A DNA stretch of 64,000 nucleotides from Jannaschia sp. Os4. GTDB lineage: Bacteria > Pseudomonadota > Alphaproteobacteria > Rhodobacterales > Rhodobacteraceae. The position numbers and the translations under genes are program-made. The stretch is taken from contig NZ_JAFCAR010000001.1 of the NCBI RefSeq assembly GCF_016820245.1, positions 434,001-498,000 on the forward strand, read 5' to 3'. Under the pieces are notes generated by a model. It was not told the DNA's origin. It saw nothing but the letters and a program-made list of their open reading frames with translations, and searched no databases. Shown here piece by piece: positions 58,915 to 64,000 of the stretch (within the stretch, counting starts at the first letter, position 1; every line of letters begins with the position of its first letter).

Positions 58915-60249
58915 TCACTGCCCGGCGAGCTCGATCGCCGCGAGGCCCTTCAGGATGTCGATCGCATAGGCCAGCTGGTAGTCCTCGTCGCGCAGCTCCG
59001 CCGCCTCCTCGGCGGCCGCCTGCTCCTCGCGGACCTGCTCCTGCTGCTCCTCGGTCAGGCTGTCGTTGTCGAGCGAGTTGCGCAGCGAGCCCTCGGTGCG
59101 GCCGGGACGCGCGTCCTCCTCCTCCTCGGTCTCCTCGGCGGGGTTCCGGGGGGGCTGCTCCACCACGATGTCCGGCGAGATGCCGAGCGCTTGGATCGAG
59201 CGGCCCGAGGGCGTGTAGTAGCGCGAGGTCGTCAGGCGGATCGCGCCGTCGCCCTGCACCGGCATGATCGTCTGGACGGAGCCCTTGCCGAAGGACTTGG
59301 TGCCCACGACCACCGCGCGGCGGTGGTCCTGCAGCGCGCCCGCGACGATCTCCGAGGCCGAGGCCGAGCCGCCGTTGATCAGCACGACCATGGGCTTGCC
59401 CTCGACGAGGTCGCCCGCCGTGGCGTTGGAGCGGTCGCCGTCGTCGGAGCCGCGCCCGCGGGTCGAGACGATCTCGCCCTGCTCGAGGAACGCGTCGGCG
59501 AGGTCGACGCCCGCGTTCAGCAGGCCGCCGGGGTTGTTGCGCAGGTCCAGCACGACGCCGTTCACCGAGTCGAGGCCGCCCGCCTCCTCGAGGACGTCGC
59601 GCAGCCCCTCGCGGACGTTGGGCATGGTCTGCTCGTTGAAGGTCGAGACCCGGACCACGACGCTGTCGCCCTCCTGACGCACGCGCGCGGCCGTGAGCTT
59701 GATGGTGTCGCGGGTGATGGTGACGTCGAGCGGCTCCTCCAGCCCCTCGCGGACCAGCGTGACCACGATGTCGCTGCCCACGGGGCCGCGCATCAGGTCG
59801 ACCGCCTCCTCCAAGGTCAGGCCCAAGAGGCTCTCGCCGTCGACGGCGGTGATGAAGTCGCCCGCCTCGACGCCCGCCTCGAAGGCCGGCGTGCCGTCCA
59901 TCGGCGCGATGACCTTCACGTAGCCCTCCTCCTGCGTGACCTCGATGCCGAGGCCCCCGAACTCGCCGCGGGTGTCGACCTGCATCTCGTCGAAGTCCTT
60001 CGGCGGCAGGTAGGACGAGTGCGGGTCGAGCGAGGTGAGCATGCCGTTGATGGCCGCCTCGATCAGCTCGCCCTCGTCGACGTCCTCGACGTACTGGTTG
60101 CGGATGCGCTCGAACACGAGGCCGAAGAGGTCCAGTTGCTCGTAGACGTTGGCGCGGTCGGATTCCTGCGCGAGCAGCGGGCCGACCTGCGTCGTCACCA
60201 GCGTGCCCGCCAGGATGCCGCAGGCTGCGGCCATCGCGAATTTTCTCAT
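58915..60249 (-). CDS. ctpA: C-terminal processing peptidase (S41, CtpA)
   Basis: 444 residues. Signal peptide or anchor (cleavage after LLAQ, about 28), PDZ domain (about 85-170) and S41 protease core with Ser297 in GGSASASEI and Lys322 in SFGKGSVQ as the Ser-Lys dyad. A Glu-rich, coiled-coil-like C-terminal tail (about 385-435) follows. Trims C-termini of periplasmic or membrane proteins. It lies 37 bases after envC, in the conserved operon rsfS-rlmH-gpmI-envC-ctpA. ATG 60249 chosen by the signal peptide. Confidence 0.95.
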   Translation of the reverse strand: MRKFAMAAACGILAGTLVTTQVGPLLAQESDRANVYEQLDLFGLVFERIRNQYVEDVDEGELIEAAINGMLTSLDPHSSYLPPKDFDEMQVDTRGEFGGLGIEVTQEEGYVKVIAPMDGTPAFEAGVEAGDFITAVDGESLLGLTLEEAVDLMRGPVGSDIVVTLVREGLEEPLDVTITRDTIKLTAARVRQEGDSVVVRVSTFNEQTMPNVREGLRDVLEEAGGLDSVNGVVLDLRNNPGGLLNAGVDLADAFLEQGEIVSTRGRGSDDGDRSNATAGDLVEGKPMVVLINGGSASASEIVAGALQDHRRAVVVGTKSFGKGSVQTIMPVQGDGAIRLTTSRYYTPSGRSIQALGISPDIVVEQPPRNPAEETEEEEDARPGRTEGSLRNSLDNDSLTEEQQEQVREEQAAAEEAAELRDEDYQLAYAIDILKGLAAIELAGQ

Positions 60250-60286
60250 GGGTCGTCCCCCTCTCCCGGTTGTCCGGGTTATCCCT

Positions 60287-61402
60287 TCAGATGGCGAACC
60301 AGTCCGCCGGGTCCACCGGGCGTCCGCCTTGCCTGACCTCGATATAAAGCGTCTCGCTCGCCGATCCGCCACCGCCCTCCCGTGCGTCGCGCAGGAAATC
60401 CGTCGCGGTGGGCGACCCTCCGCCCATGATCGCCAGCGGCGCCCCGGTCGGCAGGATGGCGCCCGTCGCCGCATAGACCTCTGACAGGCCAGCGAAAACC
60501 AGCAGGGAGCCGGGCGCGGTCTCGAGGATGATCACGTTGCCGTAATCCAAGAGCGGGCCGGCGTGGCGCACGGTCGCGGGGGCGGGGGCCACGAGCAGCG
60601 CGGCGGGGGGCGTCGCCACCACCCACCCGTCGCGGCGCACCCCCGCCGCGTCGGCCTCGCGATACCCGCGCAGGCGGACGCCCTCGACGGGCAGCGGCCA
60701 CGGGGGCGCGGCGGCGGAGGCGAGGTCGGGCAGCGGGCCGCCAAGGTCCACGAGGCCGTCCGCGAAGGCGGCGAGCGTGTCGGCGCGCCCCAGCAGCGCG
60801 GCGAGGGCCGCGGGGTCGGCGGACAGCGCGGCGGGCGGCGCAGCGCGGGTCTTCACCGCCTCGGACAGGGCGGTGCGGGCGGCCTCCAAGGAGGAGAGGC
60901 CCTCGGTCATCGTGTCCGCGGCCCCCTCCTGCAGCGCGCGCAGCTCCGCCAAGCGGGCGAGGTCGCCGCGCAGCGCCTCGGCGCGGGCCTGCAGCGCGGG
61001 CGTCACCTCGCGGATCGCCATGGCCGACCGCGCGGTGCCGAGCGGCCCGGAGGGATGCAGCAGCAGGAGCGGCGCGGGATCCTTCCGCATGGTCCCCAGC
61101 ACGCCCAGCAGGCGCGCCACGTCCTCGCGCCGCGCCGACAGGTCGGCGGTCAGGGCGCGCTCGCGGATCGCCAGTCGGCGCAGCCCGTCGCGCAGCGCGG
61201 ACAGGCCGCGCTCGTGGGCGCGCACCGCGTCGGTCAGGGCGGCGATGCGGTCGGACGCCCCCTCGGCCCGCTGGAGGGCGACGGCGGCGTCCTGCAGGTC
61301 GCGCGCCGCCTCCCGCGCGGTCTCGGCGGCGTCCTGCGCCCGCGCCGGACCGGATGCCGGGAGCGCCAGCGCGAGGAGGACGGCGATCAGGCGAAGAGGC
61401 AT
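60287..61402 (-). CDS. envC: Murein hydrolase activator EnvC-like (degenerate LytM)
   Basis: 371 residues. Signal peptide (cleavage after ARA-QD, residue 22), a long coiled coil (about 23-185) and a C-terminal LytM/M23-like domain (about 255-371). The metal ligands of active LytM peptidases are lost: the usual H-x-G..AHL and HLHFE segments read ETAPG..AGL and TLYIE. EnvC/NlpD-type activators are exactly such inactive LytM proteins that open amidases at division. The start overlaps the end of gpmI by 16 bases, so the two are coupled. Periplasmic. Confidence 0.88.
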   Translation of the reverse strand: MPLRLIAVLLALALPASGPARAQDAAETAREAARDLQDAAVALQRAEGASDRIAALTDAVRAHERGLSALRDGLRRLAIRERALTADLSARREDVARLLGVLGTMRKDPAPLLLLHPSGPLGTARSAMAIREVTPALQARAEALRGDLARLAELRALQEGAADTMTEGLSSLEAARTALSEAVKTRAAPPAALSADPAALAALLGRADTLAAFADGLVDLGGPLPDLASAAAPPWPLPVEGVRLRGYREADAAGVRRDGWVVATPPAALLVAPAPATVRHAGPLLDYGNVIILETAPGSLLVFAGLSEVYAATGAILPTGAPLAIMGGGSPTATDFLRDAREGGGGSASETLYIEVRQGGRPVDPADWFAI

Positions 61403-62895
61403 CGGCCGGTCATCTCCTCGGGCGGCTCGATCCCCATCAGCGCGAGGATCGTGGGCGCCACGTCGGCGAGGCGCCCGTCGGCCATCTCCGCCCCCTCCGG
61501 CCCGCCCCAGAGGATCGCGGGCACGGGGTTCAGCGTGTGCGCGGTGTGCGGCTTGCCGGTCTCGGGATCGACCATGGTCTCGCAGTTGCCGTGGTCGGCG
61601 ATCACCAGCATCGCGCCGCCCGTGCCGTCGAGCGCGTCGAGCGCGGCCTTCAGGCCGGCGTCCACCGCCTCGCACGCCTTTGCGGCGGCGGCGAGGTCGC
61701 CGGTGTGGCCGACCATGTCGGGATTGGCGAAGTTGACGACGATCAGGTCGTAGGGCTTGGCGATGGCGTCCACGAGGGCCTCGGTCACCTCCGCCGCCGA
61801 CATCTCGGGCTGCAGGTCGTAGGTGGCGACGTCCGGCGACCGGGGCATCAGCCGGTCCTCGCCCGCCTCGGGATCCTCGCGGCCGCCGTTCAGGAAGAAG
61901 GTGACGTGCGGATACTTCTCCGTCTCCGCGAGGTGGAACTGCGTCCGGCCTTGCTCCGCCACCCAGTGGCCCAGCGTGTTGGCCACCGCCTTCTTGGGGT
62001 AGAGCGTGGCCATGAACGTCTCGTGCCGGGCGGAGTAGTCGACCATGCCCAGCATGTGCAGCCGGGGCCGCGCGCCCGCGTCGAACCCGTCGAAGTCCGG
62101 GTCGGCCAAGGCCGACAGGATCTCGCGCGCGCGGTCGGCGCGGAAGTTGAGGCAGAACAGCCCGTCGCCGTCGGCCATCCCGCCGTAGCCGTCGATCACG
62201 GTGGGCTGCAGGAACTCGTCGTCCTCGTCGCGGGCGCGGGCCTGCGCGACGGCGTCCGCGGCGTCCACGGCCGCCTCCCCGGTGCCGGAGACCATGGCGT
62301 CGAAGCCGCGCCGCACCCGGTCCCAGCGGGTGTCCCGGTCCATGGTGAAGTAGCGCCCCGCGACGGTGCCTATGCGGGCGTTCTCCGGCATTTCCGCCAC
62401 CAGCGTCTCGACGAACCCCTCGGCCGAGCGGGGCGCGACGTCGCGCCCGTCGGTGATGGCGTGGATCACCACGGGTACCTCCGCCGCGACGATGCGGGCG
62501 GCGGCGATCAGATGGTGGATGTGGCCGTGCACGCCGCCGTCCGAGACGACGCCCATCAGATGCGCCGTGCCGCCCGAGGCCTTCACCCGCCCGATCCAGT
62601 CGGAGAGGGTCTCGTTCGACGCCATCCCCCCGCTCTCGACCTCGTGGTCGATCAGGCCGAGGTCCATCCGCACGACCCGGCCCGCGCCGATGTTCATGTG
62701 GCCGACCTCCGAGTTGCCCATCTGCCCCTCGGGCAGGCCGACGTCGGGGCCGTAGGTCACCAGCGTCGAATGCGGGCACTCCGCCATCAGCCGGTCGAAG
62801 GTGGGCGTGTCCGCCACGTCGGGGGCCGACTGCTCGGGGCGGTCGCTGATGCCCCAGCCGTCGAGGATGCAGAGCACGGTCGGTCTGTGGGTCAT
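61387..62895 (-). CDS. gpmI: 2,3-bisphosphoglycerate-independent phosphoglycerate mutase
   Basis: 502 residues, Mn2+-dependent enzyme of the alkaline phosphatase superfamily; interconverts 3- and 2-phosphoglycerate in glycolysis and gluconeogenesis. CILDGWG (metal Asp12) and MGNSEVGHMNIGAG with nucleophile S62; the metal-binding FANPDMVGHTGD and ADHGNCE motifs follow in the C-terminal half. Start codon 62895. It follows rlmH by 101 bases on the minus strand. Confidence 0.97.
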   Translation of the reverse strand: MTHRPTVLCILDGWGISDRPEQSAPDVADTPTFDRLMAECPHSTLVTYGPDVGLPEGQMGNSEVGHMNIGAGRVVRMDLGLIDHEVESGGMASNETLSDWIGRVKASGGTAHLMGVVSDGGVHGHIHHLIAAARIVAAEVPVVIHAITDGRDVAPRSAEGFVETLVAEMPENARIGTVAGRYFTMDRDTRWDRVRRGFDAMVSGTGEAAVDAADAVAQARARDEDDEFLQPTVIDGYGGMADGDGLFCLNFRADRAREILSALADPDFDGFDAGARPRLHMLGMVDYSARHETFMATLYPKKAVANTLGHWVAEQGRTQFHLAETEKYPHVTFFLNGGREDPEAGEDRLMPRSPDVATYDLQPEMSAAEVTEALVDAIAKPYDLIVVNFANPDMVGHTGDLAAAAKACEAVDAGLKAALDALDGTGGAMLVIADHGNCETMVDPETGKPHTAHTLNPVPAILWGGPEGAEMADGRLADVAPTILALMGIEPPEEMTGRCLFA

Positions 62896-62996
62896 GGGGC
62901 ACCTCCGGGGGGCGGGGTAACCCGCGGGCGGGCGCGTGTGTAGGGCGGGCGTCGCCGCCCGCGCGGGGCGTGACGGGCGCGCATCGCCGGGAGGCC

Positions 62997-63434
62997 TCAG
63001 TCCCGGTGGTAGGGCGACCCCGCGAGAATGGACGCCGCGCGGTAGAGCTGCTCGCACAGCATCACCCGCGCCAGCATGTGCGGCCACACCATCGGCCCGA
63101 ACGACAGCAGCAGGTCGGCCCGATCCCGCACCGCCCCGTGCCCGTCCGCGCCGCCGATGGCGAAGGCCACGTCGCGCGCGTCGTCGCGCCATCCGGCGAG
63201 GCGGCGGGCGAGGTCGGGGGAGGAGAGCGTCGCGCCGCGCTCGTCGAGGGCGACAAGCACCGCGCCCGCGGGCAGCGCGCGTGCCATCGCCGCGTCGTCG
63301 CCTGCCTCGTGGACGCGCACCGGCGGCAGGCCGAGGCCCCGCCCCGCCTTGGCGAAGCGGTCGAGGTAGTCGTCGACGAGGACCTTCTCCGGCCCCTTGC
63401 GCAACCGCCCGACGGCGTGGAGGTCGATCTTCAC
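62997..63434 (-). CDS. rlmH: 23S rRNA (pseudouridine1915-N3)-methyltransferase
   Basis: 145-residue SPOUT-fold methyltransferase that modifies pseudouridine 1915 in helix 69 of 23S rRNA. The knot region FAIGGADGHG and the C-terminal LSFGPMVWPHMLARVMLCEQLYRAA with terminal YHRD are family hallmarks. Follows rsfS by 30 bases, an association conserved across bacteria. Confidence 0.97.
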   Translation of the reverse strand: MKIDLHAVGRLRKGPEKVLVDDYLDRFAKAGRGLGLPPVRVHEAGDDAAMARALPAGAVLVALDERGATLSSPDLARRLAGWRDDARDVAFAIGGADGHGAVRDRADLLLSFGPMVWPHMLARVMLCEQLYRAASILAGSPYHRD

Positions 63435-63464
63435 GCCGCGCGGGCCGCCGTCACGCGGGCGGGC

Positions 63465-63848
63465 TCAGTTGGCGCGCGGGGTCGGCGCGGGGCCGTCCTG
63501 CCACATCGCCTCGAGCGCGTAGAACTCGCGCACTTCGGGGCGGAACACGTGGACGATCACGTCGCCCGCGTCGACCAGCACCCAGTCGCCTTGGTCCTTG
63601 CCCTCCATCCGGGCCGTGCGGCCCAGCGTAGTCTTGAGCCGGTCGGCCAGCTTCTCGGCGATGGACGCGACCTGCCGCGACGAGCGGCCCGAGGCGACGA
63701 CCATGTGGTCCGCCACGCTCGACTTGCCGCGCAGGTCGATGGTGACGACGTCCTCGGCCTTGTCGGCGTCGAGGGAGTTCAGCACGAGATCGAGCGTCTC
63801 GTCGCCGGTCTGGGACGCGCCGCGCGCGCCCTTGGTGGTTGCGGCCAC
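63465..63848 (-). CDS. rsfS: Ribosome silencing factor
   Basis: 127 residues. Binds ribosomal protein L14 and blocks subunit joining when nutrients are scarce. DUF143/RsfS fold with DVVTIDLRGKSSVADHMVVASGRSSRQ, EGKDQGDWVLVDAGDVIVHVF and RPEVREFYALEAMW. GTG start at 63848 with GGAG upstream at fitting distance. First gene seen of the rsfS-rlmH-gpmI-envC-ctpA run; the upstream nadD often found here is not in the window. Confidence 0.95.
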   Translation of the reverse strand: MAATTKGARGASQTGDETLDLVLNSLDADKAEDVVTIDLRGKSSVADHMVVASGRSSRQVASIAEKLADRLKTTLGRTARMEGKDQGDWVLVDAGDVIVHVFRPEVREFYALEAMWQDGPAPTPRAN

Positions 63849-63920
63849 CGAGTGGGTCTCCGTGGACAGGGGTCCGGTCCTCCGTGTCGGGCCGCGCGGG
63901 ATGCGGGGCCTCTTGGGTCA

Positions 63921-63948
63921 GGCTAGCGCCCGGTCCGCGACCCGGCAA
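63921..63948 (-). promoter_or_regulatory. Candidate rsfS promoter
   Basis: Minus strand: TTGCCG (63948-63943), 16 bases, CTAGCC (63926-63921), about 72 bases before the rsfS GTG. Same geometry as pheS, pheT and hisC. Confidence 0.5.
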
Positions 63949-64000
63949 CGCCTCGCGGGGATATGGTGCCGGTGTGCGGCGCGATCAATCGGCGCGCCGG

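Noticed and set aside
63849-64000. Partial gene at the right window edge
   Set aside because: No frame shows a recognisable protein; the region looks like the rsfS upstream region with a promoter candidate.

Overview
This looks like chromosomal DNA of a very GC-rich alphaproteobacterium of the Rhodobacteraceae (Roseobacter/Rhodobacter group). Support comes from the 70%-like GC composition, from Rhodobacterales gene neighbourhoods (MAPEG-lpdA; hisC-tyrA; rsfS-rlmH-gpmI-envC-ctpA), from family-typical proteins (TIGR02300-type acidic protein, a probable DUF6478 protein, an XrtD-type exosortase, Flp-type small pilin signatures) and from the promoter style (TTGnnn, 16 bases, CTAnnn). No insertion sequence, integrase, CRISPR array or rRNA was seen. 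One tRNA gene, tRNA-Ala(GGC), is present.

Layout. 1-9.7 kb is housekeeping: a MAPEG protein and lpdA, an SGNH lipoprotein, a TerC membrane protein, pheS and pheT separated by an unrecognised helical protein, then a GntR regulator, a YgjP-like metallopeptidase and a TIGR02300 protein. After tRNA-Ala, 9.9-12.5 kb holds a minus-strand set: a BoxR/BzdR-type regulator (HTH fused to a shikimate-kinase-like domain), a shortened 3-hydroxyacyl-CoA dehydrogenase relative and a threonine dehydratase. 12.7-16.8 kb is a tightly overlapping plus-strand operon, hisC-tyrA-extensin-like peptidase-MltB. 16.8-18.4 kb carries pcaC-pcaH-pcaG for protocatechuate ring cleavage.

18.5-34.8 kb is an exopolysaccharide locus: a GT4 glycosyltransferase, an exosortase fused to EpsI, a large TPR lipoprotein and an ExoY-type priming transferase on one side. 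On the other is a plus-strand operon of an ExeA-like ATPase, Wzz-type chain-length protein, tyrosine autokinase, GT2, flippase, parallel beta-helix protein, O-antigen-polymerase-like protein and second GT2. Most of these genes overlap by 4 bases. Together they can prime, elongate, flip, polymerise and regulate a surface polysaccharide, with the exosortase presumably sorting an envelope protein whose gene is not in the window.

34.8-40.8 kb is mixed: a small exported protein, gamma-glutamyltransferase, an MFS transporter, a DUF5996 protein and a ZapE-like ATPase. 40.9-44.0 kb is the most striking accessory region: a three-gene minus-strand cassette of a DUF4123 protein (type VI secretion effector chaperone family), a lipoprotein (probable immunity protein) and a DUF2235 alpha/beta hydrolase (Tle1-like phospholipase effector family). 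No vgrG, PAAR or T6SS structural gene is nearby, and a short tandem repeat lies just downstream.

44.2-64 kb returns to core genes: folC, accD, a pilin-like protein with two poly-aspartate tracts and three GH(S/T)HG repeats, a CPBP protease, a NUDIX hydrolase, ilvD, two poorly known proteins, a FadH-like flavoenzyme behind a 20-bp palindrome, a LysR regulator, an OmpA-like protein, an AhpD-like protein, a GNAT protein, a CinA/MoaB-like protein and sfsA. The window ends with the rsfS-rlmH-gpmI-envC-ctpA run.

Across the window a dispersed intergenic repeat (hairpin plus a core around GGTATTT..CCAAGA) occurs in five places, and six upstream regions share a TTGnnn-N15/16-CTAnnn promoter arrangement. 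All functional names are sequence-reading judgements from motifs, length and context; no database search was run.
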